From the NCBI RefSeq assembly GCF_900115815.1, contig NZ_FOXV01000004.1, forward strand, positions 62,001 through 126,000: a DNA stretch of 64,000 bases, given 5' to 3'. Source of the DNA: Roseivivax halotolerans (lineage in GTDB: Bacteria; Pseudomonadota; Alphaproteobacteria; Rhodobacterales; Rhodobacteraceae). Below, in pieces: positions 17,837 through 29,558 of the stretch. The notes under the pieces were generated by a model that was not told the origin of the DNA, searched no databases, and saw only the letters and a list, made by a program, of their open reading frames with translations. The translations under genes were made by a program, and so were the position numbers. Each line of letters begins with the position of its first letter. Position 1 is the first letter of the stretch.

Positions 17837-18271
17837 TCAGGCCGCCTTGATGTCCACGAGCTCGATATCGAAGTTCAGGTCCTTGCCCGCGAGCGGGTGG
17901 TTCGCGTCGAGCGTCACCTGCTCCTCGGTCACTTCAGCCACCGTCACCGGCATCACCTGGCCGTTCGGCGTTTGCACTTGAAGCTGCGTGCCGATGTCGA
18001 GCGGGATATCCGCCGGGATCTGTTCGCGCGGGACGGCTTGCAGCGCCTCGTCCTGGCGCTGGCCATACGCCTCGTCGGCGGGGATCGCGACGGTCTTCTT
18101 CTCGCCGACGCTCATCCCGGTCATCGCCTTGTCGAGACCCGGAATGATCTGGCCGGAGCCGACCGTGAACTCGAGCGGATCACGTCCTTCGCTGGAATCG
18201 AAGGTGGAGCCGTCGGTCAACGTGCCGGTGTAATGAATCTGAACCGTGTCGCCGGTTTTCACCTCGGTCAT
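17837..18271 (-). CDS. FKBP-type peptidyl-prolyl isomerase, SlyD-like
   Basis: This encodes 144 residues from MTEVKTGDTVQIHYTGTL. The split FKBP domain (TFDSSEGRDPLEFTVGSGQIIPGLDKAM in sequence, then DLNFDIELVDI at the end) encloses an insert-in-flap chaperone segment (QAVPREQIPADIPLDIGTQL), the SlyD architecture. It lacks the His-rich metal-binding tail of E. coli SlyD. Catalyses proline isomerisation and assists folding in the cytoplasm. The longer frame (start 18319) would add an atypical leader. Confidence 0.92.
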   Translation of the reverse strand: MTEVKTGDTVQIHYTGTLTDGSTFDSSEGRDPLEFTVGSGQIIPGLDKAMTGMSVGEKKTVAIPADEAYGQRQDEALQAVPREQIPADIPLDIGTQLQVQTPNGQVMPVTVAEVTEEQVTLDANHPLAGKDLNFDIELVDIKAA

Positions 18272-18567
18272 GAGAAATCCAATCTGTTTGGGAGTGGGTT
18301 TCAGTGAGGCCGCGCCCATCGCGGGTGCTCACTATTGCTACGAAGAATAGGTATTTTGCGCCGGATTTGCAAAGGGTCGCGCACGATTCATCCGTTGGAA
18401 CCAAGCGGATTCCGCATGGGTTGAGCAGGGCAAAGCCGGTGATCCGATGCTCCGGCCTCAAATGTGGCCCGTGCGCCATGACGTTACCGCGTTTGATTCG
18501 TGCAGGCTTGCCCGTTCGAATCGCTCGGGGAACAATAGCGGGGCTGCTCGAACCGAAGGGGATATCC

Positions 18568-19128
18568 ATGCTTAACCGCCGCACATTCGTCGCCGCCGCC
18601 GCGGCGAGCCTTGCCGCGCCGGCCATCGCGCGCGCTCAGGGCTTTCAGCTCGAACCGATATACATGCCGCAAACCGTTCAGGTGAAGTCCAGCCTTGCGC
18701 CGCAACAGATTATCGTCATGCCGCGGGCGCACTTCCTCTATTTCGTCGAAGCGCCGGGCCAGGCGCGGCGCTATGGCGTCGGCGTGGGTCGTGCCGGTCT
18801 CGAATTCCAGGGCGATGCGATCATCGAGGTCAAGAAAGAATGGCCGACCTGGCGTCCGACAGACGAGATGATCGAGCGCGAGCCGCAGACCTACGCACGT
18901 TTCAAGGACAACGATTACGTTCAGCCCGGCGGCCCCAACAACCCGCTCGGTGCGCGGGCATTGTACCTGTTCCAGAACGGTCGTGATACGTTCTACCGCA
19001 TCCACGGCACCAATCAGCCTTCGTCGATCGGCCGGTCGGTCTCCAACGGCTGCATCCGGATGATCAACGACCACGTAATCGACCTATACCAGCGGGTACC
19101 GACCGGAACTCCGGTCAAGGTCCTATAA
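18568..19128 (+). CDS. L,D-transpeptidase (YkuD family), exported
   Basis: This encodes 186 residues, preceded by AAGGGG 8 bases before the ATG. The N-terminus MLNRRTFVAAAAASLAAPAIARA has twin arginines followed by a hydrophobic stretch, so export by Tat or Sec is possible. The YkuD catalytic motif reads YRIHGTN...GRSVSNGCIRM, with the nucleophilic Cys near residue 170; Asn replaces the His seen in S-H-G-C, as in many alphaproteobacterial members. Such enzymes make 3-3 crosslinks in peptidoglycan or attach lipoproteins to it. The preceding 296 bases (18272-18567) hold its promoter and that of the divergent isomerase gene; no further element was identified. Confidence 0.9.
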   Translation: MLNRRTFVAAAAASLAAPAIARAQGFQLEPIYMPQTVQVKSSLAPQQIIVMPRAHFLYFVEAPGQARRYGVGVGRAGLEFQGDAIIEVKKEWPTWRPTDEMIEREPQTYARFKDNDYVQPGGPNNPLGARALYLFQNGRDTFYRIHGTNQPSSIGRSVSNGCIRMINDHVIDLYQRVPTGTPVKVL

Positions 19129-19132
19129 GAGC

Positions 19133-20341
19133 GTGCGGGCAGAGGCCCGCATCTCGCGGCACTTCGATGTCGTCGTCGTCGGGGCCGGCCCGGCGGGCAG
19201 CGCCGCGGCGGTCAGCGCCGCGCGCGCCGGGCTGTCTGTCGCGCTCGTCGACAAGGCACGCTTTCCACGACACAAATTGTGCGGCGGCGCCTTTTCCGGC
19301 CGCGCCGTTGCCAGCCATCGCCGAGCTTTCGGCACAGACCTTCCTGCCGCGCCGCACCTGACGAAGAACGCGATCACCTTCGGAGCGTTCGGTGTCGATC
19401 TTGGGCGGTATGACGACATCCCGCCCCTCTATCTCACGATGCGCGAAAGCCTCGACCTGTCGCTCTTCGAAGCGGCGCTGGATGCCGGGGCGCAGGATTT
19501 CAGCGGGCACGTGCCGCAGGGCATCGATCTGTCCGGACCGCGGCCCGTCCTGTCACTGGGCGAGATCTCACTGGCGGCGGACGTCGTGATCGGCTGCGAC
19601 GGCGTATCGAGCGCAATCGCGCGCGCGCTCTACGGACGTCCCTTCGATCCCAAGGAGATCGGCTTCGCGCTCGAGGTCGAACTGCCCGAGCCACAGACCC
19701 CACCCGAGCTGCGAATCGACTTCGGTGCCGCCAACTGGGGCTATGGCTGGGTCTTCCCCAAGACCTGCGGCACCACGATTGGCATCGGAGGCATCCACGC
19801 ACGCAATCCCGATCTCAAGGCGCGGCTCGCGACTTACTTGGCCGAACGCGGCGTCGTGGGCCGTCCCAATGTGAAGGGCCAATACCTGCCGTTCGGCGCC
19901 CCGCGTCGCATTCCGGGCCGGGACTCGGTGCTGCTGGCGGGCGATGCGGCGGGACTTGTCGATCCGATCACCGGAGAAGGCATCGGTCACGCACTCGAAA
20001 GCGGACGCCTTGCCGCCGAGGCGGCGATTGCTGCCTTGTCCGAAGGGGACCCGAAACGCGCCCTGCCGCTTTACCGGCGCAAGCTTGCGCCGATCCACCG
20101 CTCGATGCAGCACGCGCGGCTCATCCGACCGTTGCTCTTCCAACCTCGGTTTCAGAGCGCGTTCATCGCAGGGTTTCGCCGGTCCCGTTCTTTGAAGTAC
20201 GAATACTTGCGCCTGCTGGCCGGTGAGACCGAATATGCGGATATCTCGCGCCAGCTTGCGCGGCGCCTGCCCCACCACCTTTGGCGCGCATTCATGAAAA
20301 ACGGGCCTAAGCGGCAAGAAACCGAACCGAAGACGCCATGA
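19133..20341 (+). CDS. Geranylgeranyl-reductase-family FAD-dependent oxidoreductase
   Basis: This encodes 402 residues from a GTG four bases after the L,D-transpeptidase stop, suggesting one transcript. The FAD-binding motif VVVVGAGPAGSAAA is at residues 13-26, LCGGAFSG follows, and AGDAAGLVDPITGEGIGHAL near residue 265 is the second FAD/substrate motif of the family. Relatives reduce isoprenoid chains (bacteriochlorophyll, menaquinone or archaeal lipids). No photosynthesis gene is nearby, so the substrate here is open. Confidence 0.85.
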   Translation: MRAEARISRHFDVVVVGAGPAGSAAAVSAARAGLSVALVDKARFPRHKLCGGAFSGRAVASHRRAFGTDLPAAPHLTKNAITFGAFGVDLGRYDDIPPLYLTMRESLDLSLFEAALDAGAQDFSGHVPQGIDLSGPRPVLSLGEISLAADVVIGCDGVSSAIARALYGRPFDPKEIGFALEVELPEPQTPPELRIDFGAANWGYGWVFPKTCGTTIGIGGIHARNPDLKARLATYLAERGVVGRPNVKGQYLPFGAPRRIPGRDSVLLAGDAAGLVDPITGEGIGHALESGRLAAEAAIAALSEGDPKRALPLYRRKLAPIHRSMQHARLIRPLLFQPRFQSAFIAGFRRSRSLKYEYLRLLAGETEYADISRQLARRLPHHLWRAFMKNGPKRQETEPKTP

Positions 20342-20421
20342 AGCAGCCATAATGCGCCGCTGTTTATGTCTCGGTAAGAGATATCGTCCAGATTGGGCGG
20401 ATCGTCACACGGAGACGGCAG

Positions 20422-20610
20422 ATGGTCATCATGTCCCTGATCGCATCGAGTTTTGCAGGCATCATCGCCGGCTTCATGGCGATCATGTTCTTCGGCTTCG
20501 GCGCAGGGGGCGCGCTTGTGCTCTATCTGCTTTGCGCGGGGATCGGGACAATGGCGGGCGTGGCAAGCGCCGTCCGGCAGGACGCCGCATCCACAGACCA
20601 AGGCTACTGA
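20422..20610 (+). CDS. Small two-helix membrane protein
   Basis: This encodes 62 residues, preceded by GGAG 7 bases upstream. Residues 3-50 are hydrophobic in two segments (LIASSFAGIIAGFMAIMFFG and ALVLYLLCAGIGTMAGVAS), with a short polar tail. No family recognised. It is convergent with the small gene at 20622 with an 11-base gap. Confidence 0.6.
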   Translation: MVIMSLIASSFAGIIAGFMAIMFFGFGAGGALVLYLLCAGIGTMAGVASAVRQDAASTDQGY

Positions 20611-20621
20611 TTCGCGCGACG

Positions 20622-20849
20622 TCAGACGACGTAGAAAAACAGCAGGATCGGGACGATTCCCAGCGCGGCAATGCAGAAAAGCTCGGCCGCCTTGGCAGCG
20701 CTCCGCAACAGGCCGCTTTCATCGAAGCTGTGCTTCGTTGCGAACGCGGCATAAGCGAGAGCGGAGGCTTGTCCGGCCTCGATCTGCTCATGACGCTCGA
20801 CTTTCGCCTTCGCAAGTTTATAGCGCGCTTGCATTTCTTCCCGGGTCAT
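20622..20849 (-). CDS. Small tail-anchored membrane protein
   Basis: This encodes 75 residues from MTREEMQARYKLAKAKVERH, with AGGAAGAGAG upstream. The first 45 residues are charged and helical; the last 20 (FCIAALGIVPILLFFYVV) form one membrane helix at the very C-terminus. Function unknown. The longer upstream frame runs into the cspA leader and is unlikely. Confidence 0.55.
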   Translation of the reverse strand: MTREEMQARYKLAKAKVERHEQIEAGQASALAYAAFATKHSFDESGLLRSAAKAAELFCIAALGIVPILLFFYVV

Positions 20850-21125
20850 CGCTGCTCTCTTCCTGTTGCAGTCACGGCTTGCCTTTGCAAACATGGACCA
20901 CGCGCTCCATTCGGCAAGACCCCGAGAGCACTGCGCGAACATGTCACGTCTTGTGAGCTCACATCGTTTTTTCTTGCCAGAATCTCGGAAAACACGCACA
21001 GACTCTAACTGCTACGTTACGAACATCGATCTGCTCCTTCCACCAAGGCCAGTCTCTCGATTTCCAATGACTACGCCGACCTGCCGCAATAGTGCGGGCA
21101 GACACTACGACTAAGGAGCACGACG

Positions 21126-21332
21126 ATGGCCACTGGCACCGTCAAATGGTTCAACACAACCAAAGGCTACGGCTTTATCGCCCCGGATTCCGGCGGTAAG
21201 GACGTATTCGTCCACATCTCTGCTGTCGAGCGTTCGGGCCTCACCGGCCTCGCCGACAACCAGAAGGTGAACTACGAGCTGCAGACCGGCCGCGACGGCC
21301 GTGAATCTGCGATCAACCTCGAACTGGCCTGA
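21126..21332 (+). CDS. cspA: Cold shock protein, CspA family
   Basis: This encodes 68 residues with both RNA-binding motifs, KGYGFI (RNP1) and VFVHIS (RNP2), in a single OB fold beginning MATGTVKWFN. AAGGAG sits 10 bases before the ATG. The 276 bases upstream contain no gene; as in other csp genes this may include a long structured leader, with a small CCGCA/TGCGG hairpin at 21084-21097. It binds single-stranded RNA as a chaperone. A terminator follows at 21356. Whether it is cold-induced cannot be told from sequence. Confidence 0.95.
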   Translation: MATGTVKWFNTTKGYGFIAPDSGGKDVFVHISAVERSGLTGLADNQKVNYELQTGRDGRESAINLELA

Positions 21333-21355
21333 GCCCAGTCACCGACGGTTTCGAG

Positions 21356-21378
21356 GGGCGCCTTAGGGCGCCCTTTTT
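21356..21378 (+). terminator. Rho-independent terminator of cspA
   Basis: GGGCGCC/GGCGCCC stem of 7 pairs, loop TTAG, then five T residues, 23 bases past the cspA stop. Confidence 0.88.
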
Positions 21379-21447
21379 CGTGCGCGGCTCCGCTCTTTGA
21401 CCTGAAAGATCGGCGCGGTATGATCGCGGCGCGCAAAGGAGGAGCCG

Positions 21448-21627
21448 ATGTCTCGTCTCAGTCAGCCAGCCCGTTTCGCTCTCGTCGGTCTTGTCGCGGG
21501 GCTCGCAGGCTATGGTCTGTCGGAGCTTCTCGGGTTCGAGCTGCAATCGCCCTGGTGGGTCATCATGCTCGCGGGCGGCGTCGGCGGGTTCCTGGGCGGC
21601 TGGCTGCGTCAGCGGCGTGGCAAGTAG
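21448..21627 (+). CDS. Small two-helix membrane protein (59 residues)
   Basis: A short frame with a near-perfect ribosome binding site (AAAGGAGGAGCC directly before the ATG). It begins MSRLSQPARFALVGLVAGLA and contains a second hydrophobic segment, WWVIMLAGGVGGFLGGWL, ending RQRRGK. The positive residues at both ends and Gly-rich helices suggest an inner-membrane hairpin. No family recognised. It lies between the cspA terminator and the convergent esterase gene, 9 bases away. Confidence 0.65.
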   Translation: MSRLSQPARFALVGLVAGLAGYGLSELLGFELQSPWWVIMLAGGVGGFLGGWLRQRRGK

Positions 21628-21636
21628 AACGCGACG

Positions 21637-22323
21637 CTACCCGCCCGCCTTCTCCAGAAGCTCGAGCACGACCGGCCCCATATCCTCCACGATCCGGTCC
21701 ACGCCGTCCGCATTGGGGTGAATCCCGTCGGGCTGCATGTAGGCGGAAATCCGGTCGGGGGAGGCGTTTCCCTCATCGTCCCTGAGATTGGCGAAGAATT
21801 CGGGGTAGAGAAGCGTGTCATATTCTTGCGAGAGATCGGTATAGATCGCCTCGAAATCACGCTTGTAGTCCGGCCCGTAGTTGGGCGGCGCGATCAGACC
21901 GACCAGGAGCACGGGAAGATCCCGTGCCTCGGCTTCCGACAGGATGCCATCGAGGTTGGCGCGCACGGTATCCGGTGAGATCCCGCGCAGGAGGTCGTTT
22001 CCGCCAAGCGCCACGATCATCGCGTCGGTTTCCTCGGTGAGCGACCAGGCGACGCGCGACAGACCGCCGGCCGTGGTGTCGCCGGACACACCGGCATTCA
22101 CAATCTCGACATCCGCGCCCTGGTCGTCGAGCCAGGCTTGAAGCGTGGGCACCAGCCCCTCGCCCTGCGGCAGGCCATAGCCTTGCGTCAGCGAGTCGCC
22201 GAGCGCGACAAGTTCGAGCGTTTCGGCCCGCGCCGCGCCGACCGCCGCGAAAGACACGAAAAGCGTGAGCGCGCTCGCGTTGATCGCACGGGCGGCAGCC
22301 CCATATGTGAACGACTTCAACAT
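21637..22323 (-). CDS. tesA: Periplasmic GDSL esterase/lysophospholipase, TesA-like
   Basis: This encodes 228 residues from MLKSFTYGAAARAINASAL, a signal peptide ending near ARAETLEL. The SGNH-hydrolase blocks are complete: GDSLTQGYG (Ser), NAGVSGDTT (Gly), ALGGNDLLRG (Asn) and PDGIHPNADG (Asp-His). Relatives are multifunctional acyl-CoA thioesterase I/arylesterases. It is divergent from a YbbA-type ABC gene, the same arrangement as tesA-ybbAP in E. coli. The ATG at 22350 is an alternative start. Confidence 0.9.
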   Translation of the reverse strand: MLKSFTYGAAARAINASALTLFVSFAAVGAARAETLELVALGDSLTQGYGLPQGEGLVPTLQAWLDDQGADVEIVNAGVSGDTTAGGLSRVAWSLTEETDAMIVALGGNDLLRGISPDTVRANLDGILSEAEARDLPVLLVGLIAPPNYGPDYKRDFEAIYTDLSQEYDTLLYPEFFANLRDDEGNASPDRISAYMQPDGIHPNADGVDRIVEDMGPVVLELLEKAGG

Positions 22324-22348
22324 GCAAGCGGGCAGGACTTGGCACGAC

Positions 22349-23053
22349 ATGGCTTCACCTTCTCAATCGGTTCTTACCCTGAAAGATGTGACCTTGAGCC
22401 TCAACGGCAATGCCGGGCCGGTTGAGATCCTGCACGAGATCTCGCTCGAGGTCGCGTCCGGTGAGACGCTGGGCCTTATCGGGCCGTCCGGGTCGGGCAA
22501 ATCCTCCCTGCTGATGGTCATGGGCGGGCTCGAGCGCGCAACGGGCGGCACCGTCTCGGCCTTGGGTCAGGATCTGACGGCGATGGACGAGGACGGGCTC
22601 GCGCGGTTCCGCCGCGATCACATGGGCGTGGTGTTCCAGTCCTTTCACCTCATCCCCACGATGACCGCCCTCGAGAATGTCGCCACGCCGCTCGAGTTGG
22701 CGGGGGACCGCGAGGCTTTCGACAAGGCGCGCGCGGAGCTTGATGCGATCGGTATCGGTCATCGCGCCGATCACTATCCCTCGCAGCTTTCGGGCGGCGA
22801 GCAGCAGCGCGTCGCGCTCGCCCGTGCCGCCGCCCCGCGGCCCGAGATACTTCTCGCCGACGAGCCGACCGGCAACCTCGACGGGGTCAACGGCGAGGCG
22901 ATCATGGACATGCTCTTCGGTCTTCGGGACCGGCATGGCGCGACACTCGTCCTGGTGACCCACGCGCCCGACCTCGCGAACCGCTGCGACCGGGTCGTGA
23001 CGCTGACCGACGGGCGCATCTCGACCGAGAAAGTGGCGGAGGCCGCCGAATGA
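22349..23053 (+). CDS. ybbA: ABC transporter ATP-binding protein, YbbA/LolD type
   Basis: This encodes 234 residues. GPSGSGKSS (Walker A), LSGGEQQRVALARA (signature) and ILLADEPTGNLD (Walker B) are intact. The MacB/LolD subgroup is indicated by QSFHLIPTMTALENVATPLEL. It overlaps the permease gene (ATGA) and is divergent from the tesA-like gene. In-frame ATGs at 22322 and 22349 are possible starts. The role of the YbbAP complex is not settled; it is thought to extract hydrophobic molecules from the inner membrane. Confidence 0.92.
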   Translation: MASPSQSVLTLKDVTLSLNGNAGPVEILHEISLEVASGETLGLIGPSGSGKSSLLMVMGGLERATGGTVSALGQDLTAMDEDGLARFRRDHMGVVFQSFHLIPTMTALENVATPLELAGDREAFDKARAELDAIGIGHRADHYPSQLSGGEQQRVALARAAAPRPEILLADEPTGNLDGVNGEAIMDMLFGLRDRHGATLVLVTHAPDLANRCDRVVTLTDGRISTEKVAEAAE

Positions 23054-25563
23054 GCTTTCGCACCGCTGCGACCTTTGCCCGGCGCGAATTGCGCGGCGGG
23101 TTCAAAGGCTTCCGTATCTTCCTAGCCTGCCTCGCACTCGGCGTCGCTGCCATTGCCGGCGTCGGGTCGGTCCGCTCGGCGATCCAGGCGGGGCTCGAGG
23201 ACCAGGGCGCGGTGCTTCTCGGGGGCGACGCCGAGGCGCAATTCACCTACCGCTACGCCACCGAAGACGAGCGCGCTTGGCTCAAAAGCGTCTCGACCGC
23301 TGTTTCCGAGGTCGTGGATTTCCGCTCGATGGCGGTGGTCGGCGAAGGCGACGCGGCCGAACGGGGCCTCACCCAGATCAAGGCGGTCGATGACGCCTAC
23401 CCGCTTCTGGGCGAGGTGATCCTCGCGCCCGAGATGCCATTGGCCGAAGCGCTGGAAGGGGATGGGGCCGTCATGGCCCCTATCCTCGCCGACCGTCTCG
23501 GGATCTCGGCGGGCGACACGTTTCGGCTCGGCGAGAAGACCTTCACGCTCTCTGCGGTGATCGAGCGCGAGCCCGACGATGCAGGCGGGGGCTTCGATTT
23601 CGGCCCGCGCACCATCGTTCGGACGGCAGCGCTCGACGGTGCGGGGCTCCTGGAGCCGGGCACGCTTTTCGAATCCGAATACCGTCTGCTTTTGCCGGAA
23701 GAGACTGACCTCGATGCCATCGAAGCGGAGGCGCAGGAGCGCTACCGCGACGCCGGCATCCGCTGGCGCGACGCGCGCAATGGCGCGCCGGGCACCGCGC
23801 AATTCGTCGAACGGCTGGGCGGCTTCCTCGTGCTGGTGGGCCTCTCGGGGCTGGCCGTCGGCGGCGTCGGCGTCTCTTCGGCAGTGCGTGCCTATCTGGC
23901 GCGGAAGACCTCCGTCATCGCGACCTTGCGGACGCTCGGGGCCACGCGGGAGACGATCTTCCTTACCTATTTCTTGCAGGTCGGTGCGCTGGCCCTTCTC
24001 GGCATCGCCATCGGTCTCGTTCTGGGTGCAGGCGTGCCGCTGCTTTTCGCGCCGCTCATTTCGGACGCGCTGCCAGTGCCGACGCTCTTCACACTCCATC
24101 CCGCGCCGCTCGCGGAAGCTGCGCTTTACGGAATTCTGACCGCGCTGCTCTTCACGCTCTGGCCCCTTGCCCGCACCGAAGAGGTGCGCGCGGCGACGCT
24201 CTTTCGCGATGCGCTGGCCTCGGCCAAGGCGCTGCCCGCACCGGTCTACATCGCGGTCACTGGCGTGCTGCTTGTCCTGCTGGTCGGCGCGGCGATGCTG
24301 TTCTCCGGTGATGCAGAGCTGACTCTCTGGACCGCGGGCGGCATCCTTGGCTCGCTACTGATCCTTGTCGGCGCAGCTTTCCTGATCCGCGCAGCGGCGC
24401 GCCGGACACAATCCGCCGCCAGGGGCCGCCCCGCTCTCAGGTGGGCGCTCGCCTCCATCGGCGGCCCGCGCGAGGAAAGCGCCTCGGTCGTTCTGTCGCT
24501 CGGGCTCGGCCTCGCCGTCCTCGCCGCCATCGGCCAGATCGACGGCAACCTGCGCTCCGCCATCGAGCGGGATTTGCCCGACGTGGCGCCCTCCTACTTC
24601 TTCGTGGATATCCAGAAAGACCAGATGGAGGGGTTTCGCGATATCGTCGATGACCCGGTCGTCTCCCGCGTCGACAGCGCACCGATGCTGCGCGGCGTCA
24701 TCACCGAGATCAACGGCAGGCCCGCCACCGAGGTCGCGGGCGATCATTGGGTCGTGCGCGGCGATCGGGGGATCACCTATTCCGCCACTCCCGACGAACG
24801 CACCCGCGTCGTCGCCGGCGAGTGGTGGCCTGAGGATTACGACGGCCCGCCGCAGATCAGCTTTGCCGAGGAAGAGGCCGAAGAACTTGGCCTGTCGCTC
24901 GGCGACGAGATCACCGTGAACATTCTCGGCCGCGACATCACCGCGGAGATCACCTCCTTCCGGGTCGTCGACTTCTCGACCGCCGGGATCGGTTTCGTGA
25001 TGACCATGAATCCCGCGTCGGTGGAGGCCGCACCGCATACGTTCATCTCGACGGTCTATGCCGAACCCGAAGAAGAGGCCCGCATCCTGCGCGAGGTCTC
25101 GGACGCCTACCCGAACGTGACCGCCATCGGCGTGCGCGACGCCATCGACCGGGTGTCGGAGCTTCTGGACGGCGTCGCAGAAGCAGTGCGCTGGGGCGCG
25201 GCAGCGACGCTGTTGACCGGCTTTCTCGTGCTGATCGGCGCGGCGGCGGCGGGCGAGCAGGCCCGCACCTACGAGGCGGCGGTGCTGAAGACCCTTGGTT
25301 CCAGCAGGGGGCGAATCCTGCGCAGCTTTGCCCTGCGCTCGGCGCTTTTGGGTGCCGGGGCGGCAATTGTCGCCATCGTCGCGGGAATCCTCGGCGGCTG
25401 GGCGGTGTCGACCTTCCTGATGGAAACGAGCTATTCCGTGATCTGGCCGTCAGTCCTCGGCATCGTCCTTGGCGGCATCCTCGCGACGCTTCTGGCCGGG
25501 CTCGCCTTTGTCTGGCGCCCGCTCGCGGCCCGGCCCGCTCAAGTGCTGCGCGCCCGGGAATGA
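23050..25563 (+). CDS. ybbP: ABC transporter permease, YbbP type (FtsX domains)
   Basis: This encodes 837 residues. One membrane segment lies near the N-terminus, a large periplasmic domain follows, and two FtsX-like membrane blocks are visible (about residues 255-430, with KTSVIATLRTLGATRETIF, and 715-830, with AVLKTLGSSRGRILRSF). Both blocks carry the characteristic coupling-helix pattern. The full length and the start overlapping ybbA match YbbP proteins. Forms an inner-membrane complex with the ATPase upstream. Confidence 0.9.
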   Translation: MSFRTAATFARRELRGGFKGFRIFLACLALGVAAIAGVGSVRSAIQAGLEDQGAVLLGGDAEAQFTYRYATEDERAWLKSVSTAVSEVVDFRSMAVVGEGDAAERGLTQIKAVDDAYPLLGEVILAPEMPLAEALEGDGAVMAPILADRLGISAGDTFRLGEKTFTLSAVIEREPDDAGGGFDFGPRTIVRTAALDGAGLLEPGTLFESEYRLLLPEETDLDAIEAEAQERYRDAGIRWRDARNGAPGTAQFVERLGGFLVLVGLSGLAVGGVGVSSAVRAYLARKTSVIATLRTLGATRETIFLTYFLQVGALALLGIAIGLVLGAGVPLLFAPLISDALPVPTLFTLHPAPLAEAALYGILTALLFTLWPLARTEEVRAATLFRDALASAKALPAPVYIAVTGVLLVLLVGAAMLFSGDAELTLWTAGGILGSLLILVGAAFLIRAAARRTQSAARGRPALRWALASIGGPREESASVVLSLGLGLAVLAAIGQIDGNLRSAIERDLPDVAPSYFFVDIQKDQMEGFRDIVDDPVVSRVDSAPMLRGVITEINGRPATEVAGDHWVVRGDRGITYSATPDERTRVVAGEWWPEDYDGPPQISFAEEEAEELGLSLGDEITVNILGRDITAEITSFRVVDFSTAGIGFVMTMNPASVEAAPHTFISTVYAEPEEEARILREVSDAYPNVTAIGVRDAIDRVSELLDGVAEAVRWGAAATLLTGFLVLIGAAAAGEQARTYEAAVLKTLGSSRGRILRSFALRSALLGAGAAIVAIVAGILGGWAVSTFLMETSYSVIWPSVLGIVLGGILATLLAGLAFVWRPLAARPAQVLRARE

Positions 25564-25625
25564 CACTTGGCAAGCGGGGCGGGCTGGCTTAGGCCCGTGC
25601 CCGACTGCCCGCACAGGAGCCCCCG

Positions 25626-26486
25626 ATGCAAGACAGCCTCCCCGCCCCCGTCACCACGCTCAGCCGCGCGCAGAAGCGCCAGGTTCTGAACCTCGTGCGC
25701 CGCGCCGCCGGCGCCGATATCCTGCCACGCTTTCGCAACCTCGCCAGCACCGACATCGCGACCAAGACGGGTCCACAGGATCTCGTGACCGAAGCCGATC
25801 GTGCCGCCGAGGCGATGATCGGGCGCGGCCTCGCGCAGATGTTTCCAGGCGCGCTGATCGTCGGCGAGGAAGCCGCGTCGGAGCGGCCCGAGATCGTGGA
25901 CGGTATCGCGGAGGCTGAAACTGCCTTCATCATCGACCCGGTGGACGGAACCTGGAACTACGCCAACGGCATCGCGACCTTCGGTGTGATCGTCGCGGTC
26001 TCACGCTACGGCGTGCCTGTCTTCGGCCTGCACTACGACCCGGTGATGGATGATTGCATCTGGGCCGAGGCCGGCGGCGCTGCCGAATTCGTCCGTTCCC
26101 GGCGCGGCACCCGGCCCGTACGCGTGGCCGAGGCCAGCGGCACAGAGGATCTAGCGGGCTTCGTCGGCCTCAGCCTCCTGCCGGAGGACAAGCGGGCCGA
26201 GATGGCCGCGACCTTCCCCAAGCTTACCCGCGCGATGCAACTGCGCTGCGGCTGTCACGAATACCGGGTCTTCGCGCAAGGCGGTGTGGATTTCGTGTTC
26301 TCGGCGGGGCTCACGCCCTGGGATCACACCGCGGGCGCACTCATCGCGGAGCGCGCGGGCGGTCACGTGGCGATGCTCGATGGCTCGGAGTACCGCGCCG
26401 GGCCGATGGGCGGCTACCTTCTCGCGGCGCGCGACGAGGCCACGTGGACGCACCTGCGCGACCTCTGGTCCTTCCTGCTGGACTGA
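25626..26486 (+). CDS. Inositol-monophosphatase-family phosphatase (HisN-like)
   Basis: This encodes 286 residues. The lithium-sensitive phosphatase motifs are present: GEEAA (metal ligand), IDPVDGTWNYANG (motif A) and TPWDHTAGALIAERAGG (motif B). Such enzymes are inositol-1-phosphatases, histidinol phosphatases (HisN) or related sugar phosphatases; motif reading alone does not separate them. Preceded by AGGAGCCCCCG before the ATG. It converges on gcvP across a hairpin-rich 94-base gap. Confidence 0.85.
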   Translation: MQDSLPAPVTTLSRAQKRQVLNLVRRAAGADILPRFRNLASTDIATKTGPQDLVTEADRAAEAMIGRGLAQMFPGALIVGEEAASERPEIVDGIAEAETAFIIDPVDGTWNYANGIATFGVIVAVSRYGVPVFGLHYDPVMDDCIWAEAGGAAEFVRSRRGTRPVRVAEASGTEDLAGFVGLSLLPEDKRAEMAATFPKLTRAMQLRCGCHEYRVFAQGGVDFVFSAGLTPWDHTAGALIAERAGGHVAMLDGSEYRAGPMGGYLLAARDEATWTHLRDLWSFLLD

Positions 26487-26488
26487 GC

Positions 26489-26513
26489 GCACACATCCTT
26501 CGAGGATGTGTGC
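26489..26513. terminator. Long perfect hairpin 3' of the phosphatase gene
   Basis: Eleven pairs, GCACACATCCT/AGGATGTGTGC, with a three-base TCG loop, starting two bases past the stop codon. No T-run follows on either strand, so it may act as an mRNA 3'-end stabiliser or a Rho-assisted terminator rather than a classic intrinsic one. Confidence 0.6.
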
Positions 26514-26558
26514 CCGGATTTCATCGTGGACTCCGGGTCTCCGCGTGCGGAAACCCGC

Positions 26559-26580
26559 GCAGGATCGCCGGGCGATCCTG

Positions 26581-26581
<1 letters not shown>
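26559..26581. terminator. Long perfect hairpin abutting the gcvP stop
   Basis: Ten pairs, GCAGGATCGC/GCGATCCTGC, loop CGG; its last base is the last base of the gcvP stop codon. Together with the hairpin at 26489 it fills the convergent gap between the phosphatase gene and gcvP. Confidence 0.6.
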
Positions 26582-29427
<2,846 letters not shown>

Positions 29428-29533
29428 GTCACATCTCGCTCTGTCATCGCGCCGGGCCGGATGCGCGTTGCGCGGCATCCGCCCGTCTGCCTCGTCAAGC
29501 GGCCGATGCGCCGCGTCGTCGTTCGCCTGGATG

Positions 29534-29554
29534 GCCGGCCGATCCGCGGCCGGC
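29534..29554 (-). terminator. Hairpin between gcvH and gcvP
   Basis: Stem GCCGGCC/GGCCGGC (7 pairs, 7-base loop), five bases past the gcvH stop on the minus strand, without a T-run. It could reduce read-through or protect the gcvTH message. Confidence 0.4.
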
Positions 29555-29558
29555 GGCG

